In this document: in pieces, positions 1 through 8,056 of the stretch
How the letters are laid out: every line of letters begins with the position of its first letter
How positions within the stretch are numbered: position 1 is the first letter of the stretch
NCBI GenBank assembly: GCA_016795155.1
Contig: JAEUIE010000008.1
Location: forward strand, 62,001 to 126,000
DNA length: 64,000 nt
Reading direction: 5' to 3'
DNA from: Planctomycetia bacterium
GTDB lineage: Bacteria > Planctomycetota > Planctomycetia > Gemmatales > HRBIN36
Position numbers and translations under genes: made by a program
The notes under the pieces: model-generated
Database searches by the model: none
What the model saw: the letters and a program-made list of their open reading frames with translations, nothing else
What the model was told of the DNA's origin: nothing

Positions 1-2553
1 AGGCCCTCGCGACCCGGCCCGCTCCGCCCCACCTATTTAATTGGCTTGGGCGATTACGGCCGAGAAGCTCTGCAGGCTGTTCGCTACCGGATTATTGACA
101 GGTTTGGTGGGCTCGATCGTGTGCCCTGCTGGAAATACATCTACATCGATTCTGACCCGAAGTCGGTCAACGATGCTTTGACCGGTCCGCCTGAACAATC
201 CTTCCAGCCTCAAGAAATTTATCACGCGCCACTCAGCGGCGTGGCAGGCTATCGTAAACATCGGCAATCACTCGAACTCATCTCCGAATGGCTGCCTCCC
301 GAACGCCTTTACAGCATCCCCCGTTCACTCGCCGTTTCCGGGGTTCGTACGCTCGGTCGACTGGCTCTCACTGAGAATCATCTACGCATCGCATCGAAAC
401 TGAAACGTGATATCCAGGCTCTTCTTGACGTGGATGGCCTGGAACAGACCGCCACTATGACCGGTCTGGAACCAGGCATTGAAACGCCCCAGATTCTGAT
501 CTTCGCTGCCACAGGCGGAGGTACCGGTAGTGGCATGCTCGTCGACATCGCTTACACCTGTCGTCGCCTGCTTCAGGAACAGGGTATTGGTGAGCAGGAT
601 ATTTTTGCTTACCTGTTTTGCGGTGCACCGAGCGATCTTTCCACCCCACCCAGCGAAAAAGCCAACACCTACGCAGCACTGGCCGAAATCCATCACTATA
701 GCCACCCCGATACTTTATTTACCGCCAAGTATCGCCCCGGCATGCAGCTCATGGAAGATTCTGGTGCGCCGTTCCAGAGTGTCTATCTCACTCGAGTGGG
801 CCGTCGCAGCCCCGGCACGGTTCGCGAAGTCGCGTCCCGCATGGCCAGTTATGTCTTCAACGATCTGGCTACACCCCTGGGACGCATGCTCACTCCGTCC
901 CGAGTTCAACAGTATGCCAAAATTGGCACCGTCTTCCGCAGTTTCGGTACCTACAACGTCTGGTATCCTCGCGGTTTGATGTTGCGTATCGCCTCCCGCC
1001 AGGCGGTGCAACGGCTCATCCGTCTCTGGCTTCGCGACGATGCTACGCAGCGACATGCCGAAGTGGAACGGGAATGCACAGCACTTCTAAACGAAAATAA
1101 CTGGCAGCCTGAAGCCATGGCCCTGCGTGTGGAACAGGTTGCCATGGAAGAAGCGGGTGGAGAGGGCACGCCAGCCCAGCTCATCGAAAGTTTTTTGGCA
1201 CAACTGGCCCAGCAGGCTGAAAGCGGTTTTGCCCGCAACGAACCTAACACCTGGTGCCGCGATGCCCTTCAGCGTATGCGCGAATGGGCAGGTGGTGCGG
1301 GAACCTCCGGTCCCGGCAGCGATTGGCAACGCAGCAAACTCGACCGACTCTATCTCGATAGCGCTGAAAAGGTAGCAGGTGAATATGCTGCCATCCTCAA
1401 TCGCCCGGCACGTAGGCTCTTTAACACCCCGGGCGACCGCATGGCAATCGCCCATGCTGCTTACGAAAAACTCGGCTTGCAACTCAATGCAATTGTTGAG
1501 AAGTATCAATTGGAAGTAGAGCAACAGCGACATGTCTCGGCACAGAGCCACCAGAAAGTCAGCCAGGCTCTGGAAGATACCCTCGCCGGCGTGAGGAGCT
1601 TCAGCTTCTTCCCTGCCAAGCGCATGCAAAGGCTGTTGCAGCAGTTCCTCGATGCCGTCGTTCACTTCACGCGCGACAGGCTCAAGGAATATACCCTGCG
1701 GGCCATCGAACTGATCTATCGCACCTTGGCGGCACGTATCAGCGAACTGCAGCGCGATCTGAAATTCTGCGGCCAGCGACTCAAGACTCTTGAACAGTCG
1801 CTCATCACCGCTGCCTCGGAACAAGATCTTACCAGCGCCAGCATGGATACTTTCGGTGGAAAATCGAACGACATCTCCTCCTCGCAGATGTCGAGCAGCC
1901 AGATTCTCCGCGATGCCGCCATGGTGCTTGCTTCCCGCATCGTGCTTCCCGAAGGGCAGACCGATCTGGAACAGGCAGCTACCCGCTTCCTTGCCTCAGT
2001 GCCTGCAACAGCCTGGGGCGAACTCGACATGTACCTGCAGGAAAATGTCATGAAGCCTATGGGAGGACTCTTCTCCCTGTGCATGAACAACAGCGATCTT
2101 TCCCGTGCGCTCAATGGCCCGCTGCTTCAGGGTACTGCCACCTATCTGAATCAGCATCTGGAAGTCACCGATGTCTGCCAGGCGGAACTCTCTACCGCAC
2201 AAGCCCTCGGTGTCGACCTCGCCGCACAGACCAAGGTATTCCATCACCTGGCTACGCCCAGCATTGCCTCGAAGACGCCTCCCACAGAACAGAGCGATTT
2301 CCTTCTCGTACCCTCCACCGATGCCGGCAAGCACTTCACCGAACTTGCTGTCAAAGCACTCGATACGCTCAAAGTCATGCCGATCAGCGTCGTCACCGAC
2401 ATCTTCATCTGCCGCGAGCAAGGCAACCTGACCGTCAGCGACATGCAGCAGGTCTTCCAGCATTGCACCGACGACTACGAACAGAACAAATCATCCCTCG
2501 TCTCCTCCCCCCACAGCCGCATGGACACCCAAGACTGGCTACCGCTTGAGTAG
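1..2553 (+). CDS. Tubulin/FtsZ-like domain protein, 5' end outside window
   Basis: The reading frame is open from base 1 and reads through PTYLIGLGDYGRE, so the first in-window start (TTG at 46) is not the true start and the gene begins upstream. About 850 residues are visible. A Rossmann-like N-terminal strand (LIGLGDYG) is followed by TGGGTGSG at about 511-534, the nucleotide-binding signature of the tubulin/FtsZ superfamily. The architecture fits the large bacterial 'tubulin-like' family (Pfam Tubulin_2 type), which is several times longer than FtsZ. The rest is helical and Gln/Glu-rich with coiled-coil character around 1450-1800. Its role in planctomycetes is unknown; GTP binding is inferred from the motif only. 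The downstream ribosomal genes run the opposite way, so any operon partners lie upstream of the window. Confidence 0.8.
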   Translation, partial: RPSRPGPLRPTYLIGLGDYGREALQAVRYRIIDRFGGLDRVPCWKYIYIDSDPKSVNDALTGPPEQSFQPQEIYHAPLSGVAGYRKHRQSLELISEWLPPERLYSIPRSLAVSGVRTLGRLALTENHLRIASKLKRDIQALLDVDGLEQTATMTGLEPGIETPQILIFAATGGGTGSGMLVDIAYTCRRLLQEQGIGEQDIFAYLFCGAPSDLSTPPSEKANTYAALAEIHHYSHPDTLFTAKYRPGMQLMEDSGAPFQSVYLTRVGRRSPGTVREVASRMASYVFNDLATPLGRMLTPSRVQQYAKIGTVFRSFGTYNVWYPRGLMLRIASRQAVQRLIRLWLRDDATQRHAEVERECTALLNENNWQPEAMALRVEQVAMEEAGGEGTPAQLIESFLAQLAQQAESGFARNEPNTWCRDALQRMREWAGGAGTSGPGSDWQRSKLDRLYLDSAEKVAGEYAAILNRPARRLFNTPGDRMAIAHAAYEKLGLQLNAIVEKYQLEVEQQRHVSAQSHQKVSQALEDTLAGVRSFSFFPAKRMQRLLQQFLDAVVHFTRDRLKEYTLRAIELIYRTLAARISELQRDLKFCGQRLKTLEQSLITAASEQDLTSASMDTFGGKSNDISSSQMSSSQILRDAAMVLASRIVLPEGQTDLEQAATRFLASVPATAWGELDMYLQENVMKPMGGLFSLCMNNSDLSRALNGPLLQGTATYLNQHLEVTDVCQAELSTAQALGVDLAAQTKVFHHLATPSIASKTPPTEQSDFLLVPSTDAGKHFTELAVKALDTLKVMPISVVTDIFICREQGNLTVSDMQQVFQHCTDDYEQNKSSLVSSPHSRMDTQDWLPLE

Positions 2554-2617
2554 GCTTCAGGATAGAGGGTTGAGGGGTCAGGATTCTCCCCTTTCTCAAA
2601 CAGTAGAAGAATGCAAA

Positions 2618-2641
2618 CAGCACGGCCCATTGACCGTGCTG
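2618..2641 (-). terminator. Hairpin after rplS
   Basis: CAGCACGG and CCGTGCTG form a perfect 8-bp stem with an 8-nt loop. Read on the minus strand it follows the rplS stop by about 35 nt and is followed by TTTGC, a weak T tract. It could also stop readthrough from the convergent tubulin-like gene. Confidence 0.5.
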
Positions 2642-2674
2642 GAATCGTATATCTGCATTCCTAGGTGACTTGGC

Positions 2675-3100
2675 CTACTTCGCAGCCCCTGCGCTTTCCA
2701 CGACAACGCCCTTCTTGCGTTCGCGGATGCGGGTGGCCTTGCCTACTCGGTCGCGCAGGTAATAGAGTTTGGCTCGGCGGACGATGCCGGAGCGTTTCAC
2801 GACTACCTTGGCAATCTTGGGGGAATGCATCGGAAAGGTTCTCTCGACGCCCTGGCCATCCACCAGTCGGCGGACGGTGAACATTTCGCGGTTGCCGGTG
2901 CCTTTCATGGCAATCACGGTGCCGGAGTAAATCTGGATGCGACGTTTTTCGTTGCCTTCCTTATCGTACCCTTCGAGAATCCACTGGTGGACATCGATGG
3001 TATCGCCCACATTGAACTTGGCAATCTGCTTGCGATCTTCTTCTTTTTTCAGTGCTGTAGCTTCCACTTTGGAAAGTAATGCACCACGCTTGAGAGCCAT
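2675..3100 (-). CDS. rplS: 50S ribosomal protein L19
   Basis: Structural protein at the 30S-50S interface. The 141-residue product contains the L19 core: FNVGDTIDVH, the GTVIAMKGTGNREMFTVRR region, and the C-terminal GIVRRAKLYYLRDRVGKATRIRE block. It is about 25 residues longer than E. coli L19, through extra N-terminal residues and a short AGAAK tail. It is the last gene of rpsP-trmD-rplS, 12 nt downstream of trmD, and is probably co-transcribed with it. A hairpin follows the stop. Confidence 0.97.
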   Translation of the reverse strand: MALKRGALLSKVEATALKKEEDRKQIAKFNVGDTIDVHQWILEGYDKEGNEKRRIQIYSGTVIAMKGTGNREMFTVRRLVDGQGVERTFPMHSPKIAKVVVKRSGIVRRAKLYYLRDRVGKATRIRERKKGVVVESAGAAK

Positions 3101-3112
3101 GTCAGTCTTCCT

Positions 3113-3793
3113 TTATTCTCTGTCGTTCTGATGTCGCTCAGCTGTTCGCTGAGCAGATTGTTCTTGTCGCCACGCTGCTATGGCTTCATGATTTCCCGAG
3201 AGCAGCACCTCAGGCACCCTATGTCCTCGAAAGTCGCGAGGCCTGGTGTAGTGCGGGTATTCCACCACACCAGCCTGGCTGTGACTTTCCTCCGTCACGC
3301 TTTCCTCGTCTCCCAGTACGCCGGGAACATATCGCAGCACCGTGTCAATCACCACCATGGCAGCCACCTCACCGCCATTGCAGATGAAATCACCGATGCT
3401 GATTTCGCGAGGCTTCAGGATCTCCTTGATCCGTTCATCGAAGCCTTCGTATCGCCCGCAGAGTAGTAGCAGCCTGGGTTTAGCTGCCAGCTCCTGCACC
3501 AGCGATTGCGTCAGCCTTTCGCCCTGCGGCGTCATCATGAGGAGTGTCCCCTCATGTTCCGCCAGCGGCCTGATGCCTTCCACTGCCTGAACCACCGGTT
3601 CGGGCATCAGCACCATGCCAGGGCCACCGCCAAAGGGGCGATCATCCACCTGCCTGTACTTTCCCGACGCCCAGTCGCGAAAGTCCCACAAATGAATGTC
3701 TACCAGGCCCTTCTCAATGGCACGCTTCAGGATGCTCTGCGTCAGATACCCTGAGAACATGCCGGGGAAGAGAGTCAACACGTCGAAACGCAT
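3113..3793 (-). CDS. trmD: tRNA (guanine-N1-)-methyltransferase
   Basis: Makes m1G37 in tRNAs with G at position 36, using S-adenosylmethionine, which prevents +1 frameshifting. The 226-residue protein starts MRFDVLTLFPGMF and carries the SPOUT/trefoil-knot signatures LLLLCGRYEGFDERI and SIGDFICNGGE, plus RPRDFRGHRVPEVLLSGNH near the end. Length matches the family (E. coli 255). It sits between rpsP (27 nt upstream) and rplS (12 nt downstream). In many bacteria rimM lies between rpsP and trmD; here there is no room for it. Confidence 0.97.
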   Translation of the reverse strand: MRFDVLTLFPGMFSGYLTQSILKRAIEKGLVDIHLWDFRDWASGKYRQVDDRPFGGGPGMVLMPEPVVQAVEGIRPLAEHEGTLLMMTPQGERLTQSLVQELAAKPRLLLLCGRYEGFDERIKEILKPREISIGDFICNGGEVAAMVVIDTVLRYVPGVLGDEESVTEESHSQAGVVEYPHYTRPRDFRGHRVPEVLLSGNHEAIAAWRQEQSAQRTAERHQNDRE

Positions 3794-3820
3794 GATAGTC
3801 TCTTCCTGGAATAACCGCCG

Positions 3821-4135
3821 TTATACCTTGGCTTTATTGGGATCGAGAGGTACATGGCCGGAGATCGTTTCGGTCTTGGCCTGTTCCTCGAATTTCTTCA
3901 TGAATTTATCGATAATCACCTTGCATCGGTGGGTAGGTTGAGCGCCCACGCTCAGCCAGTACTTGATGCGTTCGGGATTCAGCACGACAGTCTTGTCGTT
4001 ATCCTTCACATGGGGATCGTAAGTCCCTAATTCTTCGATAAACCGCCCATCATTTGGCTGGCGTTTATCCATGGCACACATGCGGAAGAAGTGCCGGTGT
4101 TTTCGGCCCTGTACCCGCAAACGAATCACAACCAC
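3821..4135 (-). CDS. rpsP: 30S ribosomal protein S16
   Basis: Small-subunit assembly protein. The 104-residue product begins VVIRLRVQGRKHRHFFR and has the S16 landmarks DGRFIEELGTYDP and LNPERIKYWLSVGAQPT. The start is GTG at 4135, supported by AAGGAG seven nucleotides upstream. First gene of the rpsP-trmD-rplS block; its promoter should lie in the 222-nt gap before the divergent gene at 4358. Confidence 0.97.
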   Translation of the reverse strand: MVVIRLRVQGRKHRHFFRMCAMDKRQPNDGRFIEELGTYDPHVKDNDKTVVLNPERIKYWLSVGAQPTHRCKVIIDKFMKKFEEQAKTETISGHVPLDPNKAKV

Positions 4136-4357
4136 GACGTAACTCCTTCACACGCTAGGTGTTATGTGCAATACGCATGGCGCGTACCGCAAGCGTTGGG
4201 AACCTACTATCTTGCGAACTTGGTGAGGGTTTGGCCAGTGCCACATGAAGGATTTCTTCACTGGTACTGGCAATCGTGAATTCATTTTCACCATTCATTT
4301 ACATGCTTGAACACCGTCTGCATCATGATACTATCCTCGACATCCTGAGGTATCTCC

Positions 4358-5914
4358 ATGTCGAACTATGCTCACTCCTGTCATTCCTGCCAGGCTACTT
4401 TGAAATACAACGATGCCCTGATCGGTCAGACGCTCTCTTGTCCACGCTGTAAAACCGCTGTCACTCTTCCAGCACCAGGCGACTTACCCGATGATGAGGA
4501 AATCATCACTCCGGTTGATGTCATCGAAGAGGAGACGATGACGCTGACTCCTGATGAAAAGACAGTTGATCCTGCCAAGCCGCTCAAGAAAAAGAAGAAG
4601 AAAAAGAAACCAGCCAGGAAAGCCGGCTGGGAAATGCCAGCCATCGCATTAGAACCCATCGTCTGGCAGGGGCTCTTTGCCATCCTGGGCATTGGCATGG
4701 TGATCTGGGCCATCTATGCCTTCACACGCTGGCCCGATGCACAGCCCTACGAAGCAGATCTCTGGCGACCTCATGAGGTTGCACCCTACCTGAAAGTACT
4801 GTTACCTGGAACGGTCAAGAATGAAACTCAACAGGTTCCCGGCCTCTCCATAAGAATGTCTAGCACACAACCAAATAAAGATGCCATCTTTGGTGTTGCC
4901 TATTCCGATGGCCGCATGGCACCCGGCAGATTGCAAGTCGGTTCGGAAACCATTCTCAACGATACCTGTTCAGGCTATGCTGCGTTCCTGGAAAACATGG
5001 GAGCTGTGGAGGAAAACAGGAAACCCATCAAGCACAAGGAATTGCCAGGCAAACAACTCACCATGAAGGTCTCCGAGAAGAAAGGCTACTTCCTCGTACG
5101 CACTTACCTGGTTGGAACGCGATTGTATTTCGCTATCGCTGGCGGCAGAGGCCTGCATGAGAAACACCCCGATGTCGTCAAGTTTTACGATTCGTTTGAA
5201 ATCACCGAAGTGCCAAATAAACCAGCCGAGCTACAGCAACAACCACCAGTGAATAAAGAGGAGAAACCGGCATCTCCACCTGAACGCAAGAAGGAACCAC
5301 CGGCGTCCAATGAGAAATCGGACAAGGCCGTTCCAGCGGAAAAAACTCCTCCTGCGAAAGTACCCGTGCAGGAATTGATCCCTGATCAGGAAGTCGCGCC
5401 GCGCCTGCCTATTGAACCAAGACCGCAGTTTGATGTTGATCCAGCCATCAAGCCCGGCATGTCCACCCTCTTCCTTTCCGACATGCAGGAGTTCGGCGTC
5501 AGCATGGCTCCACCACAGTGGTCTTTCGGAAAAAAGGGACAATTGAAATCACCCTCTAACAACAGCATTCTCGTCAACTCCAAAAAGTACGAACAGGCTC
5601 TCAGTACTCATCCCGGCATCGACAGTCGTTTCTGCGTTTACTACTTGCTGGGTGAAAAAGCAACCAGGCTTAATGGTGCCGTTGGCATCGACGACACAGG
5701 CAGTTCATCGGATGGCCGATTCGCTATCGTGGGTGATGGCAAACTTCTTTGGCATTCCAGAAAAATAACACAAAAAGGAAAAGTCGAACCGTTCAACGTC
5801 GATGTCACAGGCGTCAAAGTACTGTCACTGCAATGCTGGTCGGCCGGCAGCAACTACGGCTGTCACTGCGTCTGGCTCGACCCGGTTCTGACGCTGCAAC
5901 CAGGAAAGAAATAG
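4358..5914 (+). CDS. Zinc-ribbon, poly-lysine membrane protein with NPCBM-like C-terminus
   Basis: Function not known. Residues 8-31 hold two CxxC pairs (CHSC and CPRC), an apparent zinc ribbon. An acidic stretch is followed by a run of eight lysines (about 77-84), then one membrane segment at about 102-123. After a globular region comes a Pro/Lys/Glu-rich linker (about 300-345). The last ~140 residues (LFLSDMQE through HCVWLDPVLTL) resemble the NPCBM fold, a putative carbohydrate-binding module common in planctomycetes. Topology inferred: ribbon in the cytoplasm, NPCBM-like domain outside. The protein at 63203-63646 repeats the ribbon/poly-Lys/membrane layout without the NPCBM part. Confidence 0.7.
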   Translation: MSNYAHSCHSCQATLKYNDALIGQTLSCPRCKTAVTLPAPGDLPDDEEIITPVDVIEEETMTLTPDEKTVDPAKPLKKKKKKKKPARKAGWEMPAIALEPIVWQGLFAILGIGMVIWAIYAFTRWPDAQPYEADLWRPHEVAPYLKVLLPGTVKNETQQVPGLSIRMSSTQPNKDAIFGVAYSDGRMAPGRLQVGSETILNDTCSGYAAFLENMGAVEENRKPIKHKELPGKQLTMKVSEKKGYFLVRTYLVGTRLYFAIAGGRGLHEKHPDVVKFYDSFEITEVPNKPAELQQQPPVNKEEKPASPPERKKEPPASNEKSDKAVPAEKTPPAKVPVQELIPDQEVAPRLPIEPRPQFDVDPAIKPGMSTLFLSDMQEFGVSMAPPQWSFGKKGQLKSPSNNSILVNSKKYEQALSTHPGIDSRFCVYYLLGEKATRLNGAVGIDDTGSSSDGRFAIVGDGKLLWHSRKITQKGKVEPFNVDVTGVKVLSLQCWSAGSNYGCHCVWLDPVLTLQPGKK

Positions 5915-5915
5915 G

Positions 5916-6695
5916 CTACCCACCCGCCCGCTTGACCTGATACCCAAGCTTTTGCAGTTCAACAATAATCCGCTCTCGCTGATCGCCTTGAATCTCAATG
6001 CGCCCATCTTTTACCGTGCCGCCAGTGCCACACTTCTGTTTCAGCTTGGCTGCAAGTTCCAACAAGGCAGTTTCATCCAATGGCGTATCGAAAACCGTGG
6101 TCACCCTTTTGCCCTTGCGACCTGCTGTTTCCCTGCCTACTTTCAAAATCATGGGAGATGCTTTGCGAGGCAGTTCCTTAGCTTGCTTTACTGTTGGCTC
6201 TTCCAGGATAGGCGGCCCCAGACGCTTTGCTCCGCTCAACAGTCGGGCAAACAAACCCTTCACTTCAGCATCAATCAGCGGAATGACCACTGGCGTATCT
6301 TCCACATTCCAGTATTCCACCCGATCATCCCAACCCGGAAATCGCTCCATCAGCAACGGCCGATGCTCCTCTTCATCCAAAGCAACCACCCATTGAGCTT
6401 TCTCGAAATCATCCAGAGTCACTGCAACAGGCATCCGTTCTATTGACTCATCCCGGTTGATTCCTTTCGCTTGTATTGCCTGCTTCGCGATATCTGCTAT
6501 CGGCCCGATGTTATGGATGCCTCGTTCCAGGGCTAATCCGCGGGAAACCGCATTCCAGCCCAGCCCCATTTTGCCAGCCAGCGCATTGAAAAAGACCTCA
6601 GCCAGCCGACTGCGATAATAGTTGCCGGTGCAGAGGAAGAGGACCGTACGCTGAGCATGTTTGGGCATGCCTGCCACCACCAGGGCTACTGACAT
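5916..6695 (-). CDS. Low-molecular-weight phosphatase fused to SUI1/eIF1 domain
   Basis: One uninterrupted 259-residue frame joins two unrelated domains. Residues about 17-150 are a low-molecular-weight protein tyrosine phosphatase: VLFLCTGNYYRSR carries the C-x5-R loop (C22, R28), and NVEDTP could supply the acid. Residues about 178-257 are a SUI1/YciH (eIF1-like) domain: GRKGKRVTTVF, CGTGGTVKDGRIEIQGDQRE and LGYQVKRAGG. YciH-type proteins are linked to start-codon fidelity. The linker (about 150-177) is Lys/Pro-rich. It ends 1 nt from the convergent upstream gene. M10 is an alternative start; neither has a clear Shine-Dalgarno. Both domain assignments are strong; a joint function is unknown. 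Confidence 0.85.
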   Translation of the reverse strand: MSVALVVAGMPKHAQRTVLFLCTGNYYRSRLAEVFFNALAGKMGLGWNAVSRGLALERGIHNIGPIADIAKQAIQAKGINRDESIERMPVAVTLDDFEKAQWVVALDEEEHRPLLMERFPGWDDRVEYWNVEDTPVVIPLIDAEVKGLFARLLSGAKRLGPPILEEPTVKQAKELPRKASPMILKVGRETAGRKGKRVTTVFDTPLDETALLELAAKLKQKCGTGGTVKDGRIEIQGDQRERIIVELQKLGYQVKRAGG

Positions 6696-6756
6696 CTGAG
6701 CAGCAACTCGTTGCTCAAGTTATTCCGTGTAAGATATTCATAGGGTAACAGATGGA

Positions 6757-7281
6757 ATGGTACCAGTCATGAAACGCCGATGGATTGTTGCATTCTGCCT
6801 GCTGGCGATCATTGTTTGTGGTGGAGTAGCCTGGTGGCGGTTGACGTTGCCACCAGCCTCCGCCAAAGATTCTGCTGTGGCTCTGAACGCCACTCTGCCT
6901 ACCACTGGCTCCGTCGAGGACAAGGCACGCCAGCAGGTCATTGGCACATGGCAGGATGAATATCAGGGCAAACGCACCATGACTCTGAATGCCGATGGCA
7001 CCGGCACCATGCTCGTGGAACTCAAAGGGGCCGCTGCTCTGCTCTATGCCACCAAGCTCCGTTTTGACATGACATGGTCACTGAAGGATAAGAAACTGAT
7101 CAAGAAAACCATCGGCGGCGAACCTGCCAGCAAAGTTAATCTGATCATCAATACGCTGGGTGACACCGCAGAAGACACGATTGTAGAAGTGACCGAAGAT
7201 CGTCTGCTGCTATTGGATAAGGATGGCAAAACACAGTACGACTGGCGACGTGCCAAGATCGAAGAGAAAGCCAAGCCGTGA
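6757..7281 (+). CDS. Membrane-anchored lipocalin-like small protein
   Basis: 174 residues. Positively charged start (MVPVMKRRW) then one hydrophobic segment at about 9-30, acting as signal or anchor. The remainder reads like the short 'lipocalin-like' repeat proteins numerous in Gemmata relatives: VIGTWQDEYQGKRTMTLNADGTGTM, then TWSLKDKKLIKKTI and a final strand DRLLLLDKDGKTQYDWRR. Substrate unknown. M5 (MKRRW) is an equally likely start. Its stop overlaps the GTG of the next small gene (GTGA), suggesting translational coupling. Confidence 0.6.
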   Translation: MVPVMKRRWIVAFCLLAIIVCGGVAWWRLTLPPASAKDSAVALNATLPTTGSVEDKARQQVIGTWQDEYQGKRTMTLNADGTGTMLVELKGAAALLYATKLRFDMTWSLKDKKLIKKTIGGEPASKVNLIINTLGDTAEDTIVEVTEDRLLLLDKDGKTQYDWRRAKIEEKAKP

Positions 7282-7445
7282 AAAACATTCCCCGGACAGG
7301 CAAGCAGCACCGACCCAAGACAGCTTTCAAAGGCAAACGCTATCTTTGTGCCCGCTGCCGCAAACGCAGCCCACGACCGGTAAAGACACCGGCACCGTGG
7401 TATTGTCCTGCTTGTCTTCAGTCACTCAATAAGCCTGCTAATTAG
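7278..7445 (+). CDS. Tiny zinc-ribbon protein (55 aa)
   Basis: A GTG at 7278 overlaps the preceding stop by four bases (GTGA). The 55-residue product is very basic and has two CxxC pairs, CARC at 24-27 and CPAC at 43-46, separated by 15 residues, as in a small zinc ribbon. The first 22 residues are Lys/Arg-rich (GKQHRPKTAFKGKR). Function unknown; nucleic-acid binding is a guess from charge and ribbon. Its TAG lies in the first bases of a dispersed two-hairpin repeat. The overlap and paired cysteines are the case for a real gene. Confidence 0.55.
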   Translation: MKNIPRTGKQHRPKTAFKGKRYLCARCRKRSPRPVKTPAPWYCPACLQSLNKPAN

Positions 7446-7550
7446 TTGTGGCGGAGTCGTAATGGTATTCCGTTTCGACCCTGATGCGGTGATATGATGT
7501 TGTCACAGCTGAACAGGGTCGAGTGGAGTACCACACGACCCTGCCCCAGC
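7442..7550 (-). repeat. Two-hairpin repeat, copy 1 (inverted, diverged)
   Basis: Reverse-complement relative of the elements at 36490 and 42576: it opens with TTAGTTGTGGC, the complement of their shared end. The better hairpin is CAGGGTCGAGTGG-AGTA-CCACACGACCCTG (7514-7543, one mismatch). The first hairpin (7451-7483) is degenerate. This copy follows the tiny zinc-ribbon gene and includes its stop codon. Confidence 0.65.
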
Positions 7551-7593
7551 TTATGGAGGATGCAAAAGATATCTGAGAACAACCACAACAACT

Positions 7594-7965
7594 TCATTTT
7601 CGTGCAGGCTGCTTCATGCAGAGCACATTACCTTCCGTGTCTTTGATCTTGATCAGCCAGCCCACGGTGGGAATTTCACACTTGGGCATAATGACTGTTC
7701 CACCAGCAGCCACCACGGCCTTGGCTGTTGCATCAATGTCTTCCACATCGAAAGTGCATTCCAGGCCGTTCAGTTGCAGCCCCGGAACAATTTCATGTCG
7801 CATCTGCAAGGCGCCGCATACATCCGTTTCATGCCCGGTGTTGATGGTCAAAAAGCCAGGCGGGCCCCAAGGCTGAAACTTCCACTTCAATACCTTTTCA
7901 TAAAAGGCCTGTGCACGACCAACATCGTCGGCATGAATCGCAAAGAATGACAGGTTATTCGGCAT
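7594..7965 (-). CDS. VOC-family (glyoxalase-like) protein
   Basis: 123 residues, the usual size for a single vicinal-oxygen-chelate module. Pattern: FFAIHADDVGRAQAFYEKVLKWKF at the start, GLECTFDVEDIDATAKAVVAAGG in the middle and KIKDTEGNVLCM at the end, which is the betaalphabetabetabeta repeat. Such proteins bind a metal and act on small molecules, or bind drugs; the substrate cannot be told. It is divergent from the AraC gene at 8057, 91 nt away, so the two may share a control region. Confidence 0.85.
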   Translation of the reverse strand: MPNNLSFFAIHADDVGRAQAFYEKVLKWKFQPWGPPGFLTINTGHETDVCGALQMRHEIVPGLQLNGLECTFDVEDIDATAKAVVAAGGTVIMPKCEIPTVGWLIKIKDTEGNVLCMKQPARK

Positions 7966-8056
7966 CGTTTACTCCCTGGAAAATGGCTGCCATGGTTGAA
8001 CGCATGCTATGATAACCAGCAACGGGTCAGTCTGTCTCTCGATATAACGTCAAAAT

